From positions 1-7,201 of the forward strand of contig JAUVHF010000076.1 in the NCBI GenBank assembly GCA_030593425.1: 7,201 bases of DNA, in the 5' to 3' direction. Source of the stretch: Anaerolineales bacterium. Its GTDB lineage: Bacteria; Chloroflexota; Anaerolineae; UBA7937. The notes beneath the pieces were generated by a model. It made no database searches. It saw only the letters and a program-made list of their open reading frames with translations, and had not been told where the DNA came from. Below, piece by piece: positions 1 to 5,849 of this stretch. Every line of letters begins with the position of its first letter. Position 1 is the first letter of the stretch. The translations under genes were made by a program, and so were the position numbers.

Positions 1-51
1 GATTCCCCATCTCCTAGTCACTCATAGCATCCCTTACCGCCCTAGGCTCCC

Positions 52-1083
52 TCATCTCACCAATCGAAAGTAGGTATCCAAATGTGTATGCTCGGTACCG
101 CCCAACATCCCTAGGTTCCAGGCGATATCAGAAGGCACACCTTCCATCGCGACCTCAATCTGGTAACCACCACCATAAACTCCCATGCCGAACCCTACCC
201 TGCCTTCCGCATTAGTGACCTGCACATCCTCCCCATCAGTCCACCAACATCGCACCCGGACTCCAGGAACACGGGCACCGTTTGCATCTATGACATATGC
301 ATCGAGGCTACTGGGGCCCGTCCTCTCCCTCAACTCCACAATCCGGTATGCCGAACCACCAGGGGGTGGGCTTGCCCCCTCTATCCAACTACCATATCTC
401 TCCCAGACCCAGTTCAAGTCTCGCTCATTGCCATACTGATCGTAGACCCTCACCGGCACCGGTGTGGATGTAGGGATAGGGGTTGGTGTCTCGGTTGCCG
501 TAGGAGTGGATGTTGGAGTGAGGGTAGGAGTGGAAGTGGCGGTGGGAATAGAGGTGCCAGTGGGTGTAGGAGCGGTTGTAGGCGTCGAGGTCGGGGTAAG
601 AGTGGGCACAGGGGTCTCGGTGGGTGTCGTAGTGGGCGTCTCCGTCGGCGTGGCCGTGGGCGTGGAAGTGGGGGTCGCTGTGGGAGTGGGCGTCTCAGTA
701 GGGGTGGGGGTGGAGGTAGCCACATAAGCGATGAGTTCTGGCGAGGCAGACGTGCCCAGATCCTGCGCCAACTTCACCAGGTCGCGGGTCACCTCTGGCT
801 CCTCTCCCCTTATCATATACTGCCTGGCCAGTTCGGCCACCACGGAGCCAATATCTTCTTCCTCTAACTCCTCCAAGCGAGCCCTAGCCTGAGCCAGATC
901 GTTATGGAGGGCGTAAGAAGCGCTCACCAAGACGATGTAACCCTCTTTATGCTCCCAACGGAGGTCTGAAGGGTCGGTGTCATAATAATGGACCGGCCAG
1001 AGCACCCAGCCCACAAACAACCCTAGCCCCAGGCTCAAGCCGAAGAGCAATATCCCAAAAGCGAACTTGCGTCCGGGAGCCAT
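52..1083 (-). CDS. Membrane-anchored extracytoplasmic protein with Thr-Pro linker
   Basis: A 343-residue protein of unknown function. A short basic N-terminus (Arg5, Lys6) is followed by a hydrophobic segment at residues 8-29 that should act as a membrane anchor or uncleaved signal. Residues 35-120 look helical and charged, with an Ala/Leu/Glu-rich stretch around 63-90. Residues 122-210 are almost pure Thr/Pro with Ser, Ala, Glu and Val, a typical extended wall-spanning or surface linker. Residues 211-343 form a compact, Gly/aromatic-rich domain. Its segment DAYVIDANGARVPGVRV, followed by a TNAEGRVGF turn, resembles carboxypeptidase-regulatory-like (Ig-like) beta-sandwich folds. The ATG follows only a weak GAG at about -7. 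The gene lies 77 bp downstream of tRNA-Leu on the same strand and could be read from it or from a TATTATATA-like box near 1145-1155. Such TM plus Thr-Pro linker proteins are common in Chloroflexota (family knowledge). The coding assignment is firm; the function is not. Confidence 0.85.
   Translation of the reverse strand: MAPGRKFAFGILLFGLSLGLGLFVGWVLWPVHYYDTDPSDLRWEHKEGYIVLVSASYALHNDLAQARARLEELEEEDIGSVVAELARQYMIRGEEPEVTRDLVKLAQDLGTSASPELIAYVATSTPTPTETPTPTATPTSTPTATPTETPTTTPTETPVPTLTPTSTPTTAPTPTGTSIPTATSTPTLTPTSTPTATETPTPIPTSTPVPVRVYDQYGNERDLNWVWERYGSWIEGASPPPGGSAYRIVELRERTGPSSLDAYVIDANGARVPGVRVRCWWTDGEDVQVTNAEGRVGFGMGVYGGGYQIEVAMEGVPSDIAWNLGMLGGTEHTHLDTYFRLVR
458..723 (-). repeat. Imperfect short tandem repeat encoding the Thr-Pro linker
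   Basis: On the minus strand this stretch is an irregular series of ACNCCNACN-type units coding for Thr-Pro and Ser/Ala/Glu-Thr-Pro. On the plus strand it appears as GTGGGNGT-like units. Such degenerate in-frame repeats are prone to length change by slippage, and they create long spurious open frames on both strands, which I disregard. The encoded linker covers about 85 residues, between the membrane-proximal helical part and the C-terminal beta domain. Confidence 0.85.
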
Positions 1084-1160
1084 TATCTCAAGAAAAGGAC
1101 AGACCGCGGAATTTGGCGACTACCTTTTGCGAACAGAGGGGCCCTCCTATATAATAGAAG

Positions 1161-1244
1161 TGCCGAAGGTGGGACTCGAACCCACATGAGGTTGCCCTCA
1201 ACGGTTTTTGAGACCGTCGCGTCTGCCTGTTCCGCCACTTCGGC
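1161..1244 (-). tRNA. tRNA-Leu (anticodon CAA)
   Basis: The minus strand folds as a class II tRNA of 84 nt. The acceptor stem GCCGAAG/CTTCGGC is perfect. The anticodon stem ACGGT/ACCGT holds the loop CTCAAAA, giving anticodon CAA at plus-strand positions 1208-1210, which reads UUG. The variable arm has a long stem (TGAGG/CCTCA), as expected for Leu, and the T arm is GTGGG-TTCGAGT-CCCAC. The discriminator base is A and CCA is not encoded. A sigma-70-like promoter lies just upstream. The membrane-protein gene follows on the same strand. Confidence 0.97.
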
Positions 1245-1258
1245 CCCATGCGCCTATG

Positions 1259-1287
1259 AGTATAGGACAAGAGTCCCGGGAAGTCAA
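1259..1287 (-). promoter_or_regulatory. Promoter of tRNA-Leu
   Basis: Read on the minus strand, a -35 box TTGACT (1282-1287) and a -10 box TATACT (1259-1264) are separated by exactly 17 bp. The predicted start falls near 1252, giving a leader of about 8 nt before the tRNA. The -35 box lies close to the possible starts of the divergent sigma-factor gene, so the two transcription units share this short region. Confidence 0.8.
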
Positions 1288-1296
1288 GTGAAGAGG

Positions 1297-1887
1297 ATGG
1301 AGGAAGCGGCCCTCATCGCTGCGGCCCGCCAAGGCGACACTCAGGCGTTCGATCAACTAGTACGCCTCTATCAGAGTGCGATCTATAACGTCGCCTATCG
1401 CATCCTGGGCGATGAGGAGGCGGCCAGCGACGCCAGCCAGGACGCTCTCCTCTCCGCTTATAAGGCGATCGGTAAGTTCCGTGGCGGCTCCTTCAAAGGC
1501 TGGTTACTTCGCATCGCCACCAACACCTGTTACGATCAACTCCGCCGAAAGAAGCGCCAGCCAACCACCTCCTTAGAAGCGTCATATCTGGATACCGCAC
1601 CCCCTTGGGCAGAGGATGAAGAGCCGGAGGAGTACGCCCTCCGCCAGGAACTGGGTCGCACAATCCAGCGAGGCTTGGCTACCCTACCCCCGGAACAACG
1701 GACAGCCCTAGTCCTCTCCGACATCCAAGGGTTGAGTTATCAGGAGATAGCGGAGGTGATGGGTACCAGCCTGGGGACGGTGAAATCCCGTCTCAGCCGT
1801 GGCCGGGCCAGCCTTCGGGACTATCTTCTGGCCCAAGGGGAACTTTTGCCCCCTCAATACCGTCTAAAGGTTGAGGACCGCACTTAA
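1297..1887 (+). CDS. ECF-type RNA polymerase sigma factor (sigma-70 family)
   Basis: A 196-residue sigma factor with only the two core domains, the usual ECF size. Sigma-2 spans about residues 10-86. It includes the acidic region 2.2-like stretch DEEAASDASQDALLSAY and the region 2.4-like stretch FKGWLLRIATNTCYDQLRRKKR, which should bind the -10 element. An acidic linker (about 100-117) leads to sigma-4 at about 122-180. There LSYQEIAEVMGTSLGTVKSRLSRGR is the helix-turn-helix that reads the -35 element. The ATG at 1297 fits the conserved N-terminus, but GAAGAGG touches it. An in-frame GTG at 1288 has GGGAAG at a tight spacing upstream, so the true start may be 3 codons earlier. The longer open frame reaching back to 1186 overlaps tRNA-Leu and is not real. 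The anti-sigma gene follows at once, so its product is the expected inhibitor. Confidence 0.93.
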   Translation: MEEAALIAAARQGDTQAFDQLVRLYQSAIYNVAYRILGDEEAASDASQDALLSAYKAIGKFRGGSFKGWLLRIATNTCYDQLRRKKRQPTTSLEASYLDTAPPWAEDEEPEEYALRQELGRTIQRGLATLPPEQRTALVLSDIQGLSYQEIAEVMGTSLGTVKSRLSRGRASLRDYLLAQGELLPPQYRLKVEDRT

Positions 1888-1913
1888 CGGCCTTACAATA
1901 GTTGAGTAGAAAG

Positions 1914-2660
1914 ATGTTCAAGAGGTTCAAGCGTTCAGAACACGAAAGGGTGGAAGAACTCCTCTCCGCCTACATAGACGGGGAACTCTCCATTAAGGAA
2001 GCCACCCTGGTGGAGAAGCATCTCCGCTTGTGCTCGGCCTGTACGCAAGACCTGGAAACCCTCCGTCAGACGGTGAACCTGGTGCGGCAACTGCCCGCCG
2101 TATCGCCTCCCCGTTCCTTCACCATCAGCCACCTGGTGGTGCCGGAACGGCCATGGGCCTGGGGATACGTTTATCTCAGGGGGGCCACCGCCTTGGCTGC
2201 ATTCCTTCTCATCGTCCTTCTGACAGGAGACTTGGGGTTTCAATACCTATGGGCTCCTAGGATGGCCGCCCCCGCCCCCGAGCCGATGGCCCTAGAGGCT
2301 ACCATCGAGGCCCCAGAGGCGGAGATAGAGGTGCCCGTAGAGGCTCCTCCCGCTAGAGAGGCCCTAGACATGGAGGCTCAGAAGGTGGAAGAACCGCCAG
2401 CCCCTCCCGCCGAAGCCACCCCGCCAGCCGAAAGGTTAGGCACCGCGCTCCCCTCTCCCGAGCCCACCCCCACCTCCGAGTTGGTGGCGGCCGCCGAACC
2501 TCCCCTTCCCTCACCCATCCCAGAAGGGGCGAGAGCAGAGAGGTTTTTCGCTCTCCTCCCTGCCCTCAGGCTCTTGGAAGGGGCTCTCTTTGGAGCCTTC
2601 CTCATCCTGGGGGGAGCGACGGCTCTCGTGAAATGGCGGCGAATGGTCAGCCGATACTGA
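1914..2660 (+). CDS. Zinc-finger (zf-HC2-like) transmembrane anti-sigma factor
   Basis: A 248-residue protein beginning 27 nt after the sigma-factor stop, so probably co-transcribed. The N-terminal domain (about residues 10-60) carries the ZAS-type zinc motif H36-x3-C40-x2-C43 after the helix EELLSAYIDGELS, the signature of cytoplasmic anti-sigma domains that clamp ECF factors. A first TM segment lies at about 88-110. A long extracytoplasmic stretch (about 117-207) very rich in Pro, Glu and Ala follows. A second hydrophobic segment (about 212-240) ends in a basic tail KWRR, so both ends should be cytoplasmic. Release of the sigma factor would follow an envelope signal (family inference). An in-frame TTG at 1902 is an alternative start, and neither start has a strong Shine-Dalgarno. 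The last codons and the TGA stop are embedded in a hairpin of the repeat family described here, so the extreme C-terminus may have been altered by that element. Confidence 0.9.
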   Translation: MFKRFKRSEHERVEELLSAYIDGELSIKEATLVEKHLRLCSACTQDLETLRQTVNLVRQLPAVSPPRSFTISHLVVPERPWAWGYVYLRGATALAAFLLIVLLTGDLGFQYLWAPRMAAPAPEPMALEATIEAPEAEIEVPVEAPPAREALDMEAQKVEEPPAPPAEATPPAERLGTALPSPEPTPTSELVAAAEPPLPSPIPEGARAERFFALLPALRLLEGALFGAFLILGGATALVKWRRMVSRY

Positions 2661-2686
2661 GCCAACGATCTCAGTATCCTGTAGGA
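2654..2686 (+). repeat. Hairpin repeat copy 1, simple form, over the anti-sigma stop codon
   Basis: Arms ATACTGAG (2654-2661) and CTCAGTAT (2670-2677) enclose the loop CCAACGAT. The tail CCTGTAGGA follows directly. The stem gains a ninth pair (G2653-C2678). The anti-sigma TGA lies in the left arm. Just before it, 2643-2652 reads ATGGTCAGCC, the same string that forms the left arm of the two long copies flanking the RT cassette. In position it could serve as a transcript end, but there is no T-tract after the stem. Confidence 0.85.
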
Positions 2687-2702
2687 GAGAGCCCCCCACC
2701 TA

Positions 2703-2725
2703 ACCCTTGACAATAGGACAAGGGT
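2703..2725. promoter_or_regulatory. Inverted repeat overlapping the -35 box, possible operator
   Basis: ACCCTTG (2703-2709) and CAAGGGT (2719-2725) are perfect inverted repeats around a 9-nt centre. The left half covers the first three bases of the -35 box TTGACA, and the right half lies in the promoter spacer. A regulator bound here would block RNA polymerase. It could instead be a weak hairpin belonging to upstream transcripts. Only the symmetry and position are seen; no cognate regulator is identified. Confidence 0.45.
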
Positions 2726-2735
2726 AAACTACACT
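2707..2735 (+). promoter_or_regulatory. Promoter of the RT-ncRNA cassette
   Basis: A perfect -35 TTGACA (2707-2712), a 17-bp spacer and a -10 TACACT (2730-2735, 4 of 6 matches) predict a start near 2741-2743. That is exactly the first base of hairpin copy 2 (2743), so the RNA would begin with the hairpin, then the 5' structured RNA, then the RT message. Confidence 0.7.
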
Positions 2736-2742
2736 TTCATGT

Positions 2743-2801
2743 ATGGTCAGCCCCCGGCCTGTCATCGCCGGGACAGGCAACGATCTGACCATCCTGTAGG
2801 A
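2743..2801 (+). repeat. Hairpin repeat copy 2, long form, left flank of RT cassette
   Basis: Arms ATGGTCAG (2743-2750) and CTGACCAT (2785-2792) are perfectly complementary, and CCTGTAGGA (2793-2801) follows. The family loop is present as CAACGAT (2778-2784) against the right arm. About 27 nt are inserted between the left arm and this loop. The insert can form an H-type pseudoknot: CCCGG (2753-2757) with CCGGG (2768-2772), and CCTGT (2758-2762) with ACAGG (2773-2777). Positions 2785-2801 are the left half of the 17-bp inverted repeat bounding the cassette. Confidence 0.85.
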
Positions 2802-2809
2802 AGGTTTGA

Positions 2810-2963
2810 GGCTTGCTGCCAGCTCTGAGGATCCCCTCAGGTGTCCTACGAGGATCGGGCCTGGGCCTGTCTCCTGGCTGCAGTAGGCCAGGGCCATCTT
2901 GGCCCTCGGACACGGGCGGCCCCGGCGAGATCCTTTTCGTGCCAGCATCGCTGGCAGCAAGCC
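2810..2963 (+). ncRNA. Structured RNA upstream of the RT gene (5' RNA)
   Basis: A 154-nt closed structure. GGCTTGCTGCCAGC (2810-2823) pairs perfectly with 2950-2963 over 14 bp. Inside are hairpin CTGAGG/CCTCAG (2825-2840, loop ATCC), a 6-bp stem GTGTCC (2841-2846) with GGACAC (2908-2913), and within it hairpins CCTGGC/GCCAGG (2873-2892) and GGGCCA/TGGCCC (2891-2905). GAGGATC (2850-2856) can pair with GATCCTT (2929-2935, last pair G-U) outside the 6-bp stem, making a pseudoknot. A local hairpin GCCAGC/GCTGGC (2941-2955) competes with the 3' half of the closing stem. The motif at 2902-2920 recurs in the RNA downstream of the RT gene. I cannot assign it to a known RNA class. It lacks the hallmarks of group II intron domain V. 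Strand is inferred from the promoter and the RT gene. Confidence 0.65.
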
Positions 2964-3034
2964 CCATATACCTCGACCACTTTCCTCTGTCATAGAGTCT
3001 CCTCGGATTATCCAGGGTAGCAAGGACATAAGGC

Positions 3035-5509
3035 ATGGAACTCCTGGAAAGGGTGGCGGATGAGGACCATCTCCTTCGGGTGGTCGGCTATCTGCAAAGA
3101 AGGCATCGCCGTAACGGCTTCAAACCAGGCGTCGATGGGGAGACCCTGGAGCGGTTCTCGCAGGACTTAGGAAGAAACCTGCAAGAGATACGAGGGCTTC
3201 TCCTATCAGACACCTATCGATTCTCCCCCTTCATGGAGGTGGATATCTTCACCTGGGGAGGCAAGGCGAAGACCATCTCTCGAGCCACCCTGCGGGATAC
3301 CATGGTTCAGAAAGCCCTGGCCCTCATCGTAGAGCCGGAGTTCGACTCATCTCTAGCCCCCAACTGCTACTCCTTCCGAGTGGGTCGCCGTGCGCCCAAC
3401 ATAAACCAGGCTATCGGCCGGATCGTCGAATGCCACCGCCAGAGGGAGTATTGGGTAGTCAAGGAGGATATCGCTTCATATTTTGAGAACATAGAGCAGG
3501 AGAGGCTTCTGGTTCAATTAAGGGATCTTTTGCCCTCTTCCCCCATCTATAACCTCTATCGACGATACCTGGAGGCTCCCAGAGCGGTGAACGGTCGCCT
3601 CCTTCCCCGTACCAGAGGAATACCGGTGGGAACCACTCTTGCCAACTTCCTCTCCAACCTTTATCTTGGCCCCCTCGATCTTAAGATGAAGGAGCATCTC
3701 TATCTCCGCTACTGCGATGACATCATCGTCTTCTGCCAAAGCGAGGAGGAGGCCCAAGAGGTGAGAGGGATCATCGCCACCACCACGGCCAACCTGGGAC
3801 TCTCCTTGAACCAAGAGAAGAGCCTGCTTCTCCCTCCTGGTGCCCCCTTTGTCCACCTAGGGTACCAGTTCGACAAGGCAAGGGTCAAGATAGGGCCCCG
3901 AGCCCTGGCTAAATTCAAGGCTCGGATCAGGAGGGCCACCCGCCGAAAGCGGGGGAAAAGGGTCCGACGCGCTGATCTGACCACGGAAAAGGGACGCGCC
4001 ATCCTGCGTGAAATCAGCGCCAGAGTGAACGGCGAGATCACCGGTCAGCCGCTGCACAACTGGGTGCGCTACTTCGCCAGATGCGACTTCGATGATCAGT
4101 TTCGAGAACTCGACTCCTGGATCAGGGATAGGGTCAGGGCCGCCGCCACCAAGAGATGGAACAAGGGTAATTATCGCCTCCTGCCCACTTACACCCTGCA
4201 GGAACTGGGGCTTAAGTCCCTAGTGGGCGAGTACTATAGATGGAAGAACGCTTGGAAAGAGAGAAATAGGAGCCTCATCTCAGCCATCGCCAAGTTGGCT
4301 CACTTGCAGGCCGTCCTCGAAAATTACCGGCGACGTTACTACCACCCCCTCAAGGGGTGCTACAACTTCCGGCCTGGGGCTGATGGAGAGACGATGGAGA
4401 GTTTCCTCGGCCAGGAGAGGGCCAATCTGCGCCGCATCCAAGGGCTACTTCTGGCCGGAAAGTACGAGTTCTCCCCTTTCATTGAGTATGCCAAGGTCAA
4501 GCAGGGTCGCGAAGATGAGAGGGTGATCTGTCGTTCCAGCCTCGCCGATGCCCTAGTTCAGAAGGCGGTAGCCGAGGTGGTGGGGCGGCGCTTCGACCGA
4601 GTTCTCAGCGAAAGGTGCTATTCGTATCGGCCAGGGAGGAGCCACTATACCGCCTTTGGCCAAGCCCTCCGATACATCAAAGAGGGGGAAGAGTACTGGG
4701 TCGTGAAGGGAGACTTCCGAACCTTCCTGGACACCGTCGATTTAGGGATAATCTCTCAAGCGGTGGAGGATCTCTTCAGTAGCGAGCCGCTACTCCTGGA
4801 TCTCTACCTCAAATACCTCTATAACCCTAGGCTCCGGGAGGGGAGACTTCTCCCTCGAACGGTAGGGTTGCCCCGGGGCGGAATCCTCACCCCCTTCTTG
4901 GCCAACCTCTATTTGAAACCCCTCGATGAGGCTTTGGAGCAGTTCAAATATCTGAGGTACGCAGACGATATCTTCATCTTCGCTGAGAGCCGAGCCCAGG
5001 CCGAGGAGGCGCAAGGGACCCTCAGAGAGAGGTCCCAATATCTTCGTCTGACCCTTGAAGGGCGTATCTTCGAACCGGGTGAGGAGTTCGAATGTTTGGG
5101 CTACCGGGTGAGGGGAAAGGAGATCGCCGTAAGGCCCTATGCCCTCAACCGCCTTAAGAGACGGATAAGGAGGATAACCAAGAGGAGCCGCTACCAAAGA
5201 GTGAAAAGTCCGAAGACGCCGGAGGGACGAGAGGCTTTGCGAAGGGTAATAGAAAGGGTGAACCGGGTTTACATCTACCCCGGAGGCAACGATTGGGCCC
5301 GACCCTTCTGCCGCTGCACCACAGACGAGCAGTTCAGGGAACTAGACCGCTGGATAGCGGACCGGATCAGGGCTTGCATCACCGGTGATTGGTCTCCCCG
5401 GAATAGAAGGGTAGTACCTGACGCCCTACTTCGGGAGTTAGGGATGAAGAAACTCGTCCCTCGTTTCTACCACTGGAAGCGACGCGTCTGGAAACAGGCA
5501 AAAGCCTAG
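3035..5509 (+). CDS. Tandem (two-domain) group II intron-like reverse transcriptase
   Basis: An 824-residue protein made of two related units of about 412 residues, each an RT palm/fingers followed by a thumb and a maturase-X-like region. Unit 1: PGVDGE (31-36), catalytic Asp145 in EDIASYF, GIPVGTTLANFLSNLYL (195-211), YCDD (226-229), LNQEKS (258-263), HLGYQF (274-279), then the maturase-like helix WVRYFARCDFDDQFRELDSW (343-362). Unit 2: PGADGE (447-452), Asp560 in KGDFRTF, GLPRGGILTPFLANLYL (611-627), YADD (642-645), CLGY (687-690), then WARPFCRCTTDEQFRELDRW (754-773). Motif spacing is offset by 415-416 residues, and all three metal-binding Asp are kept in both units. Ordinary group II RTs have one such unit of about 400-600 residues. 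The usual PQG of motif 4 is PVG in unit 1 and PRG in unit 2. No HNH endonuclease is seen. AAGGA lies 8 nt before the ATG. Related structured RNAs flank the gene, so the likely role is RNA binding and cDNA synthesis from them (inference). Confidence 0.93.
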   Translation: MELLERVADEDHLLRVVGYLQRRHRRNGFKPGVDGETLERFSQDLGRNLQEIRGLLLSDTYRFSPFMEVDIFTWGGKAKTISRATLRDTMVQKALALIVEPEFDSSLAPNCYSFRVGRRAPNINQAIGRIVECHRQREYWVVKEDIASYFENIEQERLLVQLRDLLPSSPIYNLYRRYLEAPRAVNGRLLPRTRGIPVGTTLANFLSNLYLGPLDLKMKEHLYLRYCDDIIVFCQSEEEAQEVRGIIATTTANLGLSLNQEKSLLLPPGAPFVHLGYQFDKARVKIGPRALAKFKARIRRATRRKRGKRVRRADLTTEKGRAILREISARVNGEITGQPLHNWVRYFARCDFDDQFRELDSWIRDRVRAAATKRWNKGNYRLLPTYTLQELGLKSLVGEYYRWKNAWKERNRSLISAIAKLAHLQAVLENYRRRYYHPLKGCYNFRPGADGETMESFLGQERANLRRIQGLLLAGKYEFSPFIEYAKVKQGREDERVICRSSLADALVQKAVAEVVGRRFDRVLSERCYSYRPGRSHYTAFGQALRYIKEGEEYWVVKGDFRTFLDTVDLGIISQAVEDLFSSEPLLLDLYLKYLYNPRLREGRLLPRTVGLPRGGILTPFLANLYLKPLDEALEQFKYLRYADDIFIFAESRAQAEEAQGTLRERSQYLRLTLEGRIFEPGEEFECLGYRVRGKEIAVRPYALNRLKRRIRRITKRSRYQRVKSPKTPEGREALRRVIERVNRVYIYPGGNDWARPFCRCTTDEQFRELDRWIADRIRACITGDWSPRNRRVVPDALLRELGMKKLVPRFYHWKRRVWKQAKA

Positions 5510-5517
5510 CGTTTAGT

Positions 5518-5721
5518 CCAGCCCCTGCCGCCAGATATGGGGCTCTTCCCATGTGCTCCACCAGCCTCGGGCTACAGCGAAGGGGTGCCCTCGAGCACGG
5601 GCCGCTGTAGTGGGATGGCTGCGGCATTTCATTGCCAAAGGACACAAACCCTCGCCAGTCGGCAGAAGTTCGGCTGCCGACCCAGGCGAAGGGTTGAGTG
5701 TCTGCCGGCGGCAGGGGCTGG
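5518..5721 (+). ncRNA. Structured RNA downstream of the RT gene (3' RNA)
   Basis: A 204-nt structure starting 8 nt after the RT stop. CCAGCCCCTGCCGCC (5518-5532) pairs perfectly with 5707-5721 over 15 bp. Inside: hairpin ATGGG/CCCAT (5537-5552); a 6-bp stem GTGCTC (5553-5558) with GAGCAC (5593-5598) enclosing a small hairpin around GGG/CCC (5582-5590); CTACAGC (5572-5578) with GCTGTAG (5604-5610), and CAGCC (5562-5566) with GGCTG (5617-5621), both crossing that stem as a pseudoknot; hairpin GGCA/TGCC (5623-5636). A long arm 5640-5703 stacks GACAC/GTGTC, AACCCTCGCC with its partner (one bulged A) and GTCGGCAG/CTGCCGAC with an 8-nt loop. Order of elements and the 19-nt core 5587-5605 match the 5' RNA. 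It probably forms the 3' part of the RT transcript or a processed RNA. No known class is recognised. Confidence 0.65.
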
Positions 5722-5748
5722 TCTTGTCACCCCCTTCAAAGTAAAAGG

Positions 5749-5787
5749 GCGTCTGCTCTTCTCCGCCAGTGCAGAGATTCCAGACGC
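5749..5787. other. 7-bp stem-loop between 3' RNA and the acetyltransferase promoter
   Basis: GCGTCTG (5749-5755) and CAGACGC (5781-5787) are perfect inverted repeats with a 25-nt loop. It lies after the 3' RNA and just before the promoter at 5799. It could mark the end of the RT transcript, but there is no T-tract, so a terminator call is not justified. Confidence 0.4.
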
Positions 5788-5798
5788 AACTCTTTGCA

Positions 5799-5826
5799 TT
5801 GACACCCCTTGGGGGGGGAGTATAAT
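5799..5826 (+). promoter_or_regulatory. Consensus sigma-70 promoter of the acetyltransferase gene
   Basis: Both boxes match consensus perfectly: TTGACA (5799-5804) and TATAAT (5821-5826), with a 16-bp spacer. The spacer contains CCCCTT followed by eight G, an unusual homopurine run that may affect promoter geometry. Predicted start is near 5833, giving a leader of about 95 nt that includes hairpin copy 3. Confidence 0.8.
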
Positions 5827-5849
5827 AAAGAGGGCTACCCCTTTCTCCG

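Larger units (their letters stand above)
2661..3034. other. 374-bp gene-free region upstream of the RT gene
   Basis: This stretch holds no convincing gene. In order it contains the end of hairpin copy 1, a promoter with an overlapping inverted repeat (2703-2735), hairpin copy 2 (2743-2801), a closed structured RNA (2810-2963) and about 70 nt of leader. The leader ends in AAGGA (3022-3026), 8 nt before the RT start. Short open frames here are on the minus strand or lack a start signal and domain content. Confidence 0.8.

Noticed and set aside
458..723. CRISPR array
   Set aside because: The repeats are short, degenerate, in-frame coding units without spacers.
464..727. Plus-strand frame of Val-Gly repeats and minus-strand Pro-Arg-Leu frame
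   Set aside because: Both are out-of-frame readings of the Thr-Pro repeat in the membrane-protein gene.
1186..1296. N-terminal extension of the sigma factor
   Set aside because: It would translate back through tRNA-Leu and its promoter, and conserved ECF sequence begins only at 1297.
5552..5621. HDV-like self-cleaving ribozyme
   Set aside because: The helix order is similar, but the P4 hairpin and the cytosine-bearing joining segment before the last helix are not recognisable, so I do not annotate it as a ribozyme.
2802..5849. The cassette as an ordinary group II intron with its encoded protein
   Set aside because: I looked for a GTGYG-type 5' end and for a 34-nt domain V with AGC/CGC triad and GNRA loop on the 3' side and found neither. 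The tandem RT and lack of an endonuclease domain also differ. A search with group II RNA models would settle it.
2802..5849. Diversity-generating retroelement
   Set aside because: No template/variable repeat pair with adenine-specific differences is visible, no target protein with a C-type lectin-like end lies nearby, and the RT is twice the usual DGR RT size with maturase-like regions.
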